A stretch of DNA of 64,000 nt, taken from the NCBI GenBank assembly GCA_023935145.1, contig CM043697.1, forward strand, positions 52,930,001 through 52,994,000, given 5' to 3'. The DNA is from Bretschneidera sinensis. Lineage: Eukaryota; Streptophyta; Magnoliopsida; Brassicales; Akaniaceae. The notes beneath the pieces were generated by a model that saw only the letters and a program-made list of their open reading frames with translations, was not told where the DNA came from and made no database searches. The position numbers were made by a program, and so were the translations under genes. Of this stretch, positions 11,047 to 23,030 are shown piece by piece. Position 1 is the stretch's first letter. Each line of letters starts with the position of its first letter.

Positions 11047-14000
11047 TCAGAATACCAACTTCCTACGAAGCACCGGGACGTTATTACATTTCCCGGAAAA
11101 AGCAGCGAGATCTCGGATGATTTCGCCAATCAAATCTTTAAATATAAGCCGTTCGATGTCGAGGACTGCCTTGGACATCTGAATCGGGCAATTCTCCCAT
11201 CCATTGAAGCCATCCCCTGCAAGGTCTTTTCTTAACACTCCACAAATGACCTCAAACAAGTCTTCAGATGCATCCCTCTCTCGGATTTTTTGGAATTCAG
11301 ACCAAATCTGTTGCAATGATGTCTGTCCAGTACTTGAATTTGTCCAAGAAACAGCCTTCCATGGCGGTAATTGTCTCTTTCGGTTGAGAATTTCATTAAT
11401 CGTATCGAATATGAGCTTTCTTTGGAGTCTTGAGACTTTGGAGGTATCTTTTCCCTTGAGATGTTGCTGTTTCTCTAGTAATAAGAAGATATCAGAGTGA
11501 TCATGTAGATAACTGGAAGCTCTTAGGATATCAGAAATGTATAGGTAATCACAATCATCTGATTTGTCTTCGGATTTTGATTCCACAGACGAGATTGCTG
11601 AACTCCACATATCATCTTCTGATTCAATTGGTTGCTCTGCAATTTATTTTACAAATAAATTAAGTCAGAAACTAATTATTTAGATTAATTAACACGATGA
11701 TGAAGAATGGTGGAAAAATTTTCTGAAGGGCAAGGGAAGGAGTATGCATTATTTTGGACCAAACATGATTTTTTAGTCATCAAATTTTGAATTAAAGCCA
11801 ATATATTAAACTAATATTTGTTTCAGGCATTTATAATTTCTTACTCTTATTTATTTCTCTTTTTCTTTTCATCTGGGCACAAGATTTTTGTTGCTGCATG
11901 CAATGTTTTTGAAAAATATCCTTCTAATTATTTGAATCTTAAGAATTAGCTTCATATTTCTCATGGAGCAGACATTATGTTCTTGGGTATACTCAATTTA
12001 TCCTAATTTGACGGGTGGAGGTCACTGTCAGAGCAAAACTCCAACAAACCGGTGGCGGCTAAGGAGGACCAATCAACGGTGGGGCTGAAATAGATCTGCA
12101 CTGAGCCGATCAGTGGGACTCGCACGAGAGAGAGAGAGCAATTTAGTTTGAAACCAAAGATTTTCATCTTGTTAGTATATTCTAGAGAAAGATTAAATGT
12201 GATAATTTCTTTCTTTTTTCTTCCTGAAAGAGTGTGAAAGTGTGAAAGATGCATTTCAACCGACTGACCTTAACACTCCTCACAAAGGCTATAATATATG
12301 AGTAATGAAAAAGAAACAGTAAGGATGGACAGTAAAACGTACATATCCGGTCAATCAATAAAAACACATCACACAGAGGCGAAAAGGAAAGTTTTTTTCA
12401 ATCCATTATGTTATTACACGACTTTCATGAAATTATCATACAATTTCCAAGAAAAAAAATGTAAGTTTCATCGTGTGTTTGTGATGTTTACATATCAGAG
12501 CTCAAGAAAGCAATTGCACCAAAGAAAGCCAAACCCAGCCCCAGCGCTTCTCTCTCATGGTGGGCCAATCTAAACAGACCAAAGGCAGCATAGAATGCCC
12601 TAATATGTTTAAGACATCAAACGGACACATGTCAGTCCAAGTTCAGCGTGGGGATATTCCCTTCCTAAGCTTATCTACGACTGTACTACCAGCATGGAGA
12701 GCATAGCATACTATTCTCTCATCAAGTAATTTTGCAGGTAAAGAAAAGGTTTCAGTCACTTTCCTATTTAAGCCCGTTATCGATTATGGTTCACCAGTTC
12801 ATAAATTTACTTTTTGGACTTACAAAAATACGGCGTCGTAACATCGGACGATCACCGTCAGTGGGTACAATCAATGATCAAACCCCACATGATTTGTACT
12901 CACCCAGCACATTTTAGATTTTACCGTCCGGTCAGAGCCAATAAAAACAAAAACTACAAAAGCATCAACCAATCTGGCAATGTCGTTGCTTTAGTGATCT
13001 GAAAAACTAATCTGGGATTTATCCTAAAATAATCACAGTTGCTAAAAAAAGCTTCTAATCAAGGATTTACTTGAAATTATAACAGATTTTAGATGTTGAC
13101 ATGGCAAGTTCTCAATGGATTATTGAACACAGCAGATGTCCATCAATCAGTAGGAGCATATGTCAACTATAGTCAAATGCAAAATCTACCGATCAAAAGA
13201 CCAAATGGGTAAAAAATTTGAAGCCGTGTACCTTTGAAATCTATGCTACGTTTCATAACTGGGGAAGGAGACGACTCCTCCTTGTAAAATGACGAGTCAA
13301 GCACTGAAACCGGACTCGGTTGCAACTCGGTCGCAGTCATCTCTGCTATGCTGTGAAGCAGCTTATCACACCTCTCAAGTAGACTCCGCCCTTCCTTGAA
13401 TCCCTCCAACTTCGGTCTCTGCTAAACCAAATGCCATCAAATTAATGAAAAGTTATTAATTAGTAAAGGCAATTAAATCTAAGAACTCGGTTAACATTAA
13501 CCAATGATCAAGAAATCTTAGATTACTACCTCTGTATCGGTTTGAGAAGATGTGCTTATACTGCTATCGGAAACTGTGGATAACTCATCCTCCGCCGGAA
13601 TGAACCCTTTCTCCTCCTTGTGATAAATCTCAGCCTTTGGTTTTCTGTTCCTTGGTGATGGGTTTGAGGTCTGATCTGGTCCGTTTCTCCTCAAACCAAC
13701 CTTAGGAGACGGAACCGGAGACACTCTCCTCTGCTCTATTGACTTGTTCACTCTCCTACTTGGACTCTTCACGCTACTCTCGCTCCTCGTCGGCGAAATT
13801 GCATTCCTTCCTCTGGTTTGGCTCCGCGCATTCCGGTCAATCTGCGGCCGGTCTCGCCTCGGGATCTCCGCCGGAGATGCATCTCCGCTGAGGTTCATGT
13901 TCAAACGAGCTCCGGATTTCGGTCTAAAACCCGAAGGAGGCGAAACATTGCCGATCCTCCCGGTCCGGTTCACCTGAACCGGCGATCTCGCCGGTCTCAT

Positions 14001-15275
14001 GACGACGATCGGGGATTCGCTGTGTGGGAAACTCCGTTCATAGACAAAGTTTCTGTTTTTGATTTGGCTTGGTGGTTTATTTGAGTGTAGCAGTCCTTTG
14101 AGTTGCAGAGCATCAAGTAATTGCTTGAGTGTCTCAAGATCCTTTGACGGCTCATCGATTCCTCTCATTTTGAGCCTTTTCTCGATCTCTCCATAGATGC
14201 ATACGGTCTGTTTCGGCTCAGTAAAGATAATAGCCGAATCAAGGAAACTCTTCCTTTGGGCAATGCCTCTGTGCAGTGCGTTTGCTGGCTCAGCTCTCGC
14301 GCTCCGTATAGGGTACTCCCTTGGATCTACTGCCCTACCAAGAGAACTTCTATAGTCTTCTTTGACTGCTTTATTAATGTTGTTATTGTTTCTGATCACA
14401 TTGCTTGCAATGTTGCTGTGTAGATTATGTTGCTGTTGCTGTGATTGCTGCAATTGAAAATTGATCCTATCAATGAATCGGTACTGATCTCTGTGTACTC
14501 TTGACTCGGACGCGGATCTTCGCAGCTTGGCCGATTCAGGATCTGAACTGGGCAACGTCTCCAGTCCCATGAGCCGCGCGATCACACTCGTAGACCGCCG
14601 TTGATTCTCGATATCATCGGCTCCGTCCTCGGTGTTCTCACAACGATTCGCCGATAAAATCGCCGCGTTGGTTCGGATTTCTCTCGGTTTAAGGCTTCCC
14701 TTGGCATCGACGACGGCTCTGCTATCGAGTGAGAGCCTGGGAGCTTCTCTGGAGAACTTCCACAAGGACTTCGTGCCTTCCTTGAGCTCGAAAACCGGAA
14801 GAGGAAGAGACGATTTTGTCAGATTCTCCGCCTGAGTTGCAGTCTCCGATACCGGTGATCGGAGATCCTTCACCGGATATTGCTTTAACCGGTCCGGAGA
14901 GGGTAGTGATCTACTCTGCTGCTGTTTTTCCAATTCTCTCGACATAGCGGGTGAACCCATCGCCTTCTCTGACTCCGGCGACGATTCAACAGCCTGAAAG
15001 TTCCCGTAAAACCAATCAAACAAATATACTAATCGAAACAGATTACGATTAATACAAGTAGCATTGAGCATAATATTTCCCAGATTTTCCGGCAACCAAC
15101 CAAAGGGATGAAATGACATTCTTACCGGAGTTGAAGGGAGGCGTTTAGTCGCGTAGAGGCGTTTTCCGGTCAGAATCTGATGGCGATCAAAGATGTTAAG
15201 GAACCCAGCCATGCAACCCATTTGCTTGCCTATTTGTTTCTCCAGATTCTGATCTTGCACTATACCCGTCATCAT
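11047..15275 (-). CDS. LNG: LONGIFOLIA/TRM-family protein (TON1-recruiting motif type)
   Basis: Four coding exons on the minus strand: 15275-15126, 14993-13530, 13418-13232 and 11636-11047, all with GT..AG borders and consistent phase. They give 2391 nt, 796 residues. The N-terminus carries the family signature CMAGFLNIFDRHQILTGKRL. Exon 2 has RLSLDSR, then RSTSVIARLMGLETLP, and low-complexity Ser/Arg/Pro-rich sequence. Exon 4 has the C-terminal DUF4378 block (RKLIFDTINEIL near its start; ERLIFKDLIGEII near the end). LONGIFOLIA1/2 and other TRM proteins bind TON1 or microtubules and promote longitudinal organ growth. That role is inferred from family, not shown here. It is somewhat shorter than I recall for Arabidopsis LNG1/2. 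No disabling change was seen. Either of two adjacent ATGs (15275, 15272) could start translation. Intron 1 (132 nt) is open in frame. Confidence 0.9.
11637..13231 (-). other. Long third intron of the LONGIFOLIA-like gene
   Basis: This 1595-bp intron lies between the donor after 13232 (GTACAC) and the acceptor before 11636 (TTGCAG). I found no transposon or exon-like sequence in it. The short frames inside are random, and splicing across it keeps the reading frame. Confidence 0.75.
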
Positions 15276-15420
15276 TTTCTCGGAAAATTTCTCACTCTGT
15301 TCGTTTCTCTGTCTCCCTTTCCAAGATTAAGAATACCTCTCTCCCTCTCTCTCTCTCTTATGCATCACTCTTCAATCTCCATTTCTACCTCTCCCTCTCT
15401 CTATGTTCTTATCTTTGTGT
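15276..15420 (-). promoter_or_regulatory. 5' UTR with GA-rich tract
   Basis: Upstream of the LONGIFOLIA-like ATG the plus strand shows CTCTCTCCCTCTCTCTCTC (about 15335-15358), that is, a GA repeat in the transcript sense. Such tracts are common in plant 5' UTRs and core promoters and can bind GAGA-type (BBR/BPC) factors. The transcription start was not determined. Confidence 0.45.
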
Positions 15421-16589
15421 AACTGCGCTTCTATAATCTGCATCTCCCGCTTTTCTGGTATTTTAAAGGGCGGGCGAAGTTAACGCAAGGGCAGTGGGGC
15501 CTAGATTAGACAGAAGGACTATCCTTACCCTTTAGTTTCAACAAAATGCCAAAACAAGTTATTGCGGTTTATGGCAATTGAGTCCTTGAAGAAAAGCTGG
15601 GGGATTAAAATTGGGATTGTGATTTTTATTATTTTCCTAAAAATTAAGAGCACAGACCTGCACCTGCAGGTAAACCTCCGTGGGCAATGCTCTCTCTCTA
15701 CGTGTCAGATGCCTGCTTCCTTGATTTTCATGAGTTTGAACGATGACCCAACTTAAGACTCTTTCTTTCCCAATATTACCCCCCAACCTTCCTCTCAATC
15801 TTTTGCCTACTTGAACAAAGCCACGCTCCTTTCTAGTTTGTAATAAACTGAGCATATACTTAAATAATAAAGAGTTTAACTTGGAGTACATAATTTCACT
15901 GTTATTGAATGTTTAATGTTATGTTAATTGACATTACTTGACTTAGTTCAATTGATAATTGAAAAAATTCAAATTTATCTATCCTCAACTCCATTTTCAA
16001 ATATAAAACAAAATATGTTACTTCATAATTAATTAATTATTATCACTTTAACACATGTTAAAGTGTATTGAAAGTTTTTTTTAAATAAAAAAAATGAGTT
16101 ACAGGAAAATAATTCTTTTTTTAACGAAATGAAATTTTTATCTTTAAATTTTTATAAAATAATAAATAATTTTATCAATTAAATTAATTTATAACATTCA
16201 AAAGTTTGCTTTGGCCTTTTAACTTGACATTTTATAATTCCAAAGTTCAAAATACTGAGTAATCAATCATTAAATTAGTAGAGACCTAAAGTACTCCTGT
16301 TGGAAGCAAAGAGGGATAATTAAACACGAATCACGAGGAGAAGGGGATTAGAGAAATACCGCTTGCTATAACTAAGGTGAGAAAACTTATAGGGGAACAG
16401 AGAGAGCAGTGTTGGTCGATGGCCACCTTTTTGTAATATATTGGCCTTGTTTGGCAACTCAATTTAAGTTGGGCAGTTTAAATCAACTTCTCATTTGTTT
16501 GGCGGGACAATTTACCAACCTGACTCCAGTTTGCCCTAATATTACAAGGGCTATAGAAGTCCAAAACCCTATATTATCCAAACAAAATC
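15421..16589. other. Intergenic, no gene seen
   Basis: This presumably includes the promoter region of the LONGIFOLIA-like gene near 15421-15800. The rest is AT-rich. Short frames at 15562-15891 and 16409-16589 show no recognisable protein. Confidence 0.5.
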
Positions 16590-17155
16590 TTCAGACAATC
16601 CCTTGCTGCTCTCCACCTCCCCATCTCGATAGTCCGGTCCGTCAGAGACCACCATCGTCAGTTATGCTACATCACCGCCGGTAACTCTAGAACACTCTCC
16701 AAAGTGTAATTCCACTGAATGCCGCCAAGTTTAACTTTCACCGCGAATACTTGACCTTGCCAGATTCTGGCAAGACAGGCTATTTCCAACAATTTCTTCA
16801 AAGAAGAGCGCTGAATCAACAGACAGGAACCAAATTTCCTGAGTTCCTTTCCTTACCGATGGGAGAAAAACTTAGTGAAAAGCTGAGAGGTATCAAATTT
16901 ATCAGAGCTAGGCTCCGACTTGAAGGTCTGGCTCCTAAGGAGACCGGAGATTCCGTTCGCGGCTTGTCGGTAAATGACACGAGGAAACTATTGAAGCTCT
17001 CTCAGGTGAAGAAGCCTAAAGCGACTATGAGTTTGTCCAGACCTGTGTAAAAGGGTGCAAGAATGAGGACCAAGATGCCGAGTTCGCTAAATATTGTTAG
17101 ATCAATCCAGAAGCGTCATCGTTTTGAGGAACATGATTGCACTCATTGATGTGGT
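16590..17155 (+). pseudogene. Mitochondrial calcium uniporter (MCU) family pseudogene, partial and intronless
   Basis: A 99-codon frame starting at 16751 reads LPDSGKTGYFQQFLQRRAL, then FIRARLRLEGLAP and GLSVNDTRKLLKLSQV. These are the N-terminal part of plant MCU proteins (the matrix-side region before the two membrane segments). After a small deletion the match continues in another frame as EFVQTCVKGCKNEDQDAEFAK (about 17020-17090), then a stop. It resumes in a third frame as SRSVIVLRNMIAL (about 17110-17145). The two transmembrane helices and the DxxE pore motif are missing. Lack of introns and decay suggest a truncated processed copy, though no poly(A) tail or target duplication was identified. 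MCU itself is the inner-membrane Ca2+ channel; this copy cannot make one. Confidence 0.75.
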
Positions 17156-18264
17156 AAAAAAAGAAAAGACAGGTAACACTTAGCACTTGACAGTGATAGT
17201 GAGACAAGGTCAGTTTTATAAATTGACCATAGAAATTCTAAGTCTGCGGTAGTGGCGTCCTAATTCCAAGGCAAAATTTAAGATAACTCTACTTTAATCA
17301 ATCACTCAACTTGTCATTGTAAGTTAATGTACAATTAAGTGATATCTATGACAGCTAAGTTGACAAATTGTAGTTTTATTTTTTAAAAAATTATTATTTG
17401 ACACCATATAAAATAAAAAGAAGGATTTTCATTAACTATTTATCGGATGACAAAAATGAAAAACTCTAATGGAAAAAATTACTCGAGCGAGAGAGATCGT
17501 GAAGGGCTAGAGCAGCCCGTGAGCAACATGAAAAAAAAATCTATCGTTTTCCAATCTAAAATAATGTGAAAAAACAAAAGAACCACGTGGCATTCCTTGA
17601 ACTAAGCTAGCTTAGCTAAGCACCAGCAATCGCATCCACCGGCTCACCTTTCATGATTTATCACCACTCACTAATCGCTACTTACGAAACCACTACCACG
17701 CTAACCGACGCGGAGGCTTGGGACTCAAGCGAGTCGGCGAACCGATTCAACTGCTTGTCACGTGGCAACGTTATGGACCTACAGGTGGCAGCAGAAACAC
17801 GTCAAAACACATACAACGGCATCATGACTACAGTTTTCGGAGATTCAATAAGGGGCCCAACATATTGTAATCTACCACGCAGGGACGAGAGAGTTTTGTG
17901 GTTTAGCAGTTAGCTGCATGCCTTTTGAGTTTTGAGTCTTTTGACATTTATTTTATCTGCCTTGAATCCTTTTGCGTGCAATCGTTTATAATATAACATG
18001 CAAAAAAAAATGTTTATGTTGATGTACAAATCCGACCTAACGAGTCAACGTGAATTAGCTCTCACACGAAACAATTTCGCAAGCAATAAATTTTAAAGGT
18101 GTCGTCGGGTTTCCAATTCGAGGGAACAGTAATAAATACATTCATATTATATAAATAAATTGTGAATATAAATATTAAAAAGTAATAATTATATAAAATT
18201 TGAAGGTATTTTAAAAACAAAACGAAGGTATTTTTTTCAATTTCTTGACACAAATAAAGTCATT

Positions 18265-18267
<3 letters not shown>

Positions 18268-18300
<33 letters not shown>
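18268..18300. repeat. (TA)n microsatellite
   Basis: About 16 TA units. Confidence 0.9.
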
Positions 18301-18303
<3 letters not shown>

Positions 18304-19064
18304 GTTTTTTATGGAATATATTTGACACATCTGGTGTCATTTCCATTTCCAATTCCAATTCCAATTTCTTTGATTATTGAGATTTTCATAGAATTATAAT
18401 TTAATGTATATATATTTATTATTAATAAATCCATAGCACTTTTTAGTGTCTTTCCTTTTAAAATATCAAAAATATCACAACATAAATATGGATTTATTGT
18501 GTTATTAGGTATAAAAATGTAAAATTAATAGGTCCACGTTTGCCTAATCAGTAATTATTTAAACAGTTACACAGTATCAATCACCTACTAATTCACACCA
18601 GTCTATAACTATTATCTTATCATTTTATTTATTTCTCCGTTAACTATTAGTAATTAATTCTATAAGTTTGATTTGCTCTCTCTCTCTCTATGTTTCATTT
18701 CTAGGTGAGATTCTTCTCATTTCTTTTTATTCACTTTTGATTGGTCTACATTCATTTCCTTTATGCATACATATTCTTCTGTTTCGATATTCATTTGTTA
18801 ACAAAGAATTTTTTTTTTCACTTCTTACATCCTCTTATTTATGCGCGTAGGTCTATTATTTAGTTTTTAAATTCATTTGTTCGCTCTTATTTATGCAAAC
18901 GTGAATAAAAAGGTTTTGAGTTTCTTTATCTCCTAATATGTTGATTTGGTTATTTTTGTAATTGTGTTAAATCTCCAGATTTAAATTTTTTCTTACATTT
19001 ATTAGATTAATAAATAATTTCAATTTTTAGCACGTATTATTTAATTCTATATAATAGCAGAACA

Positions 19065-19133
19065 AGTGCTGATAAGCTAGTAGTATGAGTGTTGATATGC
19101 TAGTAGCGCGAGTATTGAAATACTAGTATTTCT
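19065..19133. repeat. Three imperfect 23-bp tandem repeats
   Basis: Units start AGTGCTGATAAGCTAGTAG (19065), AGTGTTGATATGCTAGTAG (19088) and AGTATTGAAATACTAGTAT (19111). The third is partly palindromic. No function is evident. Confidence 0.75.
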
Positions 19134-19322
19134 TAACCAAACAAAAGAATTGACAGGATACATGGAGTTGCAACTTTATTTCCCTTTAATTTCGTGTACA
19201 AACAAGTTGTTACGAAATCTAGTGGCAATAAGTTCTTGTGGTTTTCTGTTTTGTCCAGAAGGTTGTGAATGAGGGGGTTTTTTTTTTATTATTTTATTTT
19301 TATTTTTATGAGGTAGCTATTA

Positions 19323-19604
19323 GGGGGACAACACAAGCTGTCATTTCAATAATTTTAACACCCAATCAATAAATTCATTTATAAAGGATAAATTTATTAT
19401 TTTATTAATAAAGTTATACAAATGTCATATTGTTATTAGTCCAACTTTCAAATCTCACAACTAAATGGTAAAAGTAAAAAGCCCTGCTCTTCCCAAATCC
19501 CACCATTGGATGATAAAAGTAAAAACTGTAAAGATATCAAGTCGTTACAAGTGAAGTTATACAAATATCTAATCGTTGTTGCGAGTTTCATAAATGTTGT
19601 CCCC
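19323..19604. repeat. Possible MITE with GGGGACAACA inverted ends
   Basis: The left end GGGGACAACAC and right end TGTTGTCCCC are exact 10-bp inverted repeats about 280 bp apart around AT-rich non-coding sequence. A clear target duplication is not visible, so the superfamily is open and the call may be chance. Confidence 0.35.
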
Positions 19605-20116
19605 TTTCATTAATTGAGATTTACAATTCCTATGTAACGATTAACTTACTTTCCTAAGTAAACGAGGGTTATACATACTCTCTTTGCTTGAGGCTTCAGC
19701 ATAATTTGTATACAATTACAATTGCATGCATGTACGTATGCACAAGTAATATTAGATACAGTCATACAACACTATATATGGTAGATGATATTTGCATATC
19801 TTGGTCTCGAGTCTCAACAATCTGCATAATAACCGAGGAAATTCCTTAATTTAGAAAGCAAACTTGCTTATTTCTAAATCTTATCTATCATATTCTCATG
19901 TTTGTAAATTGCAACTTGGTCTTTGTGGGTTAATAATATATTCACAAACCTTGAGTAAATCCAGTCCGAAGGATATTGAACTTTTTGCATATACATGTAT
20001 TTTAATTAACTTAAAGCTGGAAATGTGAAGATTATCAACAAAAGAAAATCGGAATGGTAAGTAATGTGATCAAAATAATACGATCCAATAAGAACTAGAT
20101 ATGTGGTCAACCACCC

Positions 20117-20829
20117 TGTTGATGCCGTTTGCTGTCGGTGCTGACGTGGCTTGGGAGCTGGTGCAGGCTGGGCTTTGCGTGCTGACGTGGCCTAGGTGAG
20201 GACTCGGTCTGGGTCCTGCACAAGTGACAAGAACAAACTGAAGGCCCTCGGAAGGAGGGGAGGGGGAGACCTCCGAAGACGCTCCGATGCTTAAGTTAGC
20301 AAATATTTAGGGGAGGAGTCGTGGATTTGAGAGAAGAACCGAGGACTCTTAGAAAATCAAGTGAAGTGTGTGTGTCAATCTGAATCTTTATATGGTGTGA
20401 AGTCCATACCTTGGCCCATTTATAGTCGTCTGCTAGTGGGGAGGGTATGATTACAAGCTCAGGAGAGGGGGAGCCGTAGGGGGGCCGTAGAGTGGCTGTA
20501 GGGCTAGGGGTTGCAGGGTGGCCGGCGGCTGTAGAGTGGCTAGCGGCCATAGGGTGGCTTACGGCTATAGGGTGGCTGCAGGGCTAGGGGTTGCAAGGTG
20601 GCCGGCGGCGGTAGGGGAGGTCCAGGTGGGGGCCTGCCGGGCCATCCCTCGCGAGCTTGAGGATTTTTGCTGGGCCGGGGAAGTTTATCGGGCCAGTTGG
20701 GTTGGATTACCCTGTCGGGCCCAAATGTATTTGGGCCGTAGGTTTTAACCGGGTTTGGAGCTCATTTGGGCTGGATCACATCTGCTGGGATTGGTGTTTG
20801 TTTGGACCGTAGTATTTTGGGCCGTATCA
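20117..20829 (-). mobile_element. 3' LTR of the Tat element (713 bp)
   Basis: It starts TGATACGGCC on the minus strand (20829) and ends GGCATCAACA. A TATA box, CTATAAATGG in the transcript sense, lies at about 20418-20425. Compared with the other LTR it carries a tandemly duplicated GC-rich block of about 80 bp near 20490-20610 (repeated GTAGAGTGGCT / TTGCAGGGTGGCCGGCGG units). Confidence 0.85.
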
Positions 20830-20847
20830 CAGGCCTCCCACTTCTTT
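20830..20847 (-). other. Polypurine tract of the Tat element
   Basis: On the minus strand AAAGAAGTGGGAGGCC lies directly before the 3' LTR start, where plus-strand DNA synthesis is primed. Confidence 0.7.
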
Positions 20848-21136
20848 GAGTTCATTCACATGCTTAAGGAAGTACTGAGGGTTATATCGGGATGGGAGTT
20901 GAGGAGCATGACTCGCTCATGGGAACTCGGATCGTCACTTTTTGGGAGGTGAAGGGTCGTCTAGGGAACTGAACAGTTTTTTACGAATTTCCTGGTCAAA
21001 CTTGCTTTCAATTAGCAACCGTTTGGAAGCTGCACCGTTATCTTCGAAAGGCGAAACGTCGTCTGGAGAGGCGAAGAGTCTCCTCGAAACTGTGTAATCG
21101 TATTTAATTTGTATCGTTGGGCGTGTTTTCCCATCT

Positions 21137-21765
21137 TATAAATAGGACCTTTTGACATCTTTTGTTTCATGCAGAACGAGTCTGGTTTCTGAGATGAGGA
21201 GAGAAAAACACTTCTTGAGGCTAGGAATCACGACTTCTTTGGCGTGAAACTGGATCCGGGTTTCTTCTTGACTCTGAGTGGGGACACGGGCTTCTTCCAG
21301 ACTCCGAGTGAAGTGGAGAGAGGAGAGTGTCATGTCTCTGGATGGAGAGACCCCTCATGCCCCGGCTTGCTAGGTAAAAAGAAGAGAGGAGGGGTTACTT
21401 GCTCTTGAGAAGTTGAGAGTAAGGCTACAGCCGTTCTTCTGGTGGCAGCAAGATTAGGGGGAATGACGCCGTCCCCGTCTTGCAGTTCCTAGAGCGAGAG
21501 GGTGAGGGCCCTCCTGAACCTAGGGTTGATCATAGCGGGTGATTTTCAGCCTCAGGTTCGTCCTAAGAGCTTTTCAGGCTTCTGCCAAGAACTTTTCAGC
21601 CTGAAGAAGGAGGAGAAGCTGGTAACCGGCGCTGCCTGGGGGTTCTGGTGTTTTTATTTTTTCTTGTACTCCGAGGCCGTTAGGGTCCTCTTTTACTTGT
21701 ACTTCGAGGTCGTTAATCTGTAGCTCATTGTAATCCTTTGGGTTAATGAAATATAATTTCTTGCT
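21137..21765 (+). promoter_or_regulatory. Candidate plus-strand (antisense) transcription unit in the Tat 3' region
   Basis: A good TATA box (CTTATAAATAGG, TATAAATA at 21137-21144) points along the plus strand, opposite to pol. About 600 bp later, GGGTTAATGAAATATAATTTC (around 21738-21758) resembles a plant poly(A) region. The sequence between has no long conserved frame. It may drive a leader for the antisense gene at 23225 or a separate non-coding RNA. This is inferred from signals only. Confidence 0.4.
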
Positions 21766-21842
21766 ATTTGGTCTATGAAATCCTTCCCTTTGACACTTGT
21801 ACGAATTTGATGGCAAATTTATCGAACTGATCCAAAACCCCG

Positions 21843-22707
21843 TACTTGGAGATTCGATCGAGCGTTGACGAGGCTCAGATTCCCTGGAGAAATTTACCGA
21901 GTGTGAGCAGAGCAGCTCATACGCTGGGATTTATTTGAAGATTCGACCGAGTGTTAACGGGGCTCAGATTTCTTGGAGAAATTTGCCGAGCGTGAGCAGA
22001 GCAGCTTATACGCTCGGACTTATTTGGATAATCGACCGAGCGTTGACGGGGCTCGGATTTCCTGGAGAAATTTACCGAGCGTGAGCAGAGCAACTCATAC
22101 GCTCGGACTTATTTGGAGATTCGACCCAGCGTTAACGGGGCTCAGATTTCCTGGAAAAATTTACCGAGCGTGAGCAGAGCAGCTCATACGCGCGGACTTA
22201 TTTGGAGATTCGACCGAGTGTTGATGGGGCTCGGATTTCCTGGAAAAATTTGCTGAGCGTGAGCAGAGCAGCTCATACGCTCGAACTTATTTGGAGATTC
22301 GACCGAGCGTTGACAGGGCTCGGATTTCTTGGAGAAATTTACCGAGCGTGAGCAGAGCAGCTCATACGCTCGGACTTATTTAGAGATTCTACCGAGCGTT
22401 GACGGGGCTTGGATTTCCTGGAGAAATTTACCAAGCGTGAGCAGAGCAGCTCATACGCTTGGACTTATTTAGAGATTCGACCGAGCGTTGACGGGGCTTG
22501 GATTTCCTGGAGAAATTTGCCGAGCGTGAGCAGAACAGCTTATACGCTCGGACTTATTTGGAGATTCGACCGAGCGTTGACGGGGCTCCGATTTCCTAGA
22601 GAAATTTACCAAGCGTGAACCGAGCAGCTCATACGCTCGAACTTATTTGGATTTGACCGAGCATTGACGGGGTTCAGATTTCCTGGAGAAATTTGCCGAG
22701 TTTTACT
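21843..22707. repeat. Tandem array, 89-bp unit, about 9.7 copies
   Basis: Units begin GATTCGACCGAGCGTTGACG at 21851, 21940, 22029, 22118, 22207, 22296, 22385, 22474 and 22563 (constant 89-bp spacing), with a last partial unit near 22650. Each contains TGGAGAAATTTACCGAGCG and GAGCAGAGCAGCTCATACGC. Unit divergence is only a few percent by eye. The array sits between pol and the 3' LTR, the region known in Tat/Ogre elements to carry tandem repeats that can seed satellites. Confidence 0.95.
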
Positions 22708-23009
22708 TTCGTGCTACGGCCCTTCTGCGCACAAGGGCTTTTGCCCATTTTAGGTCTGCCAGATGGTCGTGACCTCTTTCTTCGCGCGTGGGCTTTTTAG
22801 CCCATTTTAGGTCCACTAGGTACTAGTGACGAATGACGACGCTTGATAAGAAATGGTGGCGTGTCAGTTTTAGTAGAGGTCGTGCTCTAGCGACAGCTGG
22901 CACCTAGGTCACTGGAAACGGTGTCTAGGGAACTTGAAATGACCCCTAGGAAATAGCAAAGGGCGTGTCTGTTCGTCTGACGCGTTATTTGACATTCCTC
23001 GTTTCTGCT

Positions 23010-23030
23010 GCCATAACCCCTATAGAAGGG
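23010..23030 (+). promoter_or_regulatory. Candidate TATA box for the antisense ORF
   Basis: CCCCTATAGAAGG lies about 200 bp before the first ATG of the antisense gene and is followed by a pyrimidine-rich start-site-like stretch (TTCAGTTTTCACTTTGC). Weak evidence. Confidence 0.35.

Larger units (their letters stand above)
17156..20111. other. Intergenic, no gene seen
   Basis: AT-rich sequence with a (TA)n run, a 3 x 23-bp repeat and a possible MITE, listed separately. An 86-codon frame at 17653-17913 has relatively balanced composition but no motif I recognise, so it is not called. Confidence 0.55.

Noticed and set aside
17653..17913. 86-codon plus-strand frame with balanced composition
   Set aside because: No motif, no homologue recognised, and no supporting gene signals; could be chance or a lost first exon.
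21843..22707. Regular repeats that could suggest a CRISPR array
   Set aside because: The units abut with no unique spacers, the period is 89 bp, and the setting is a plant retrotransposon.
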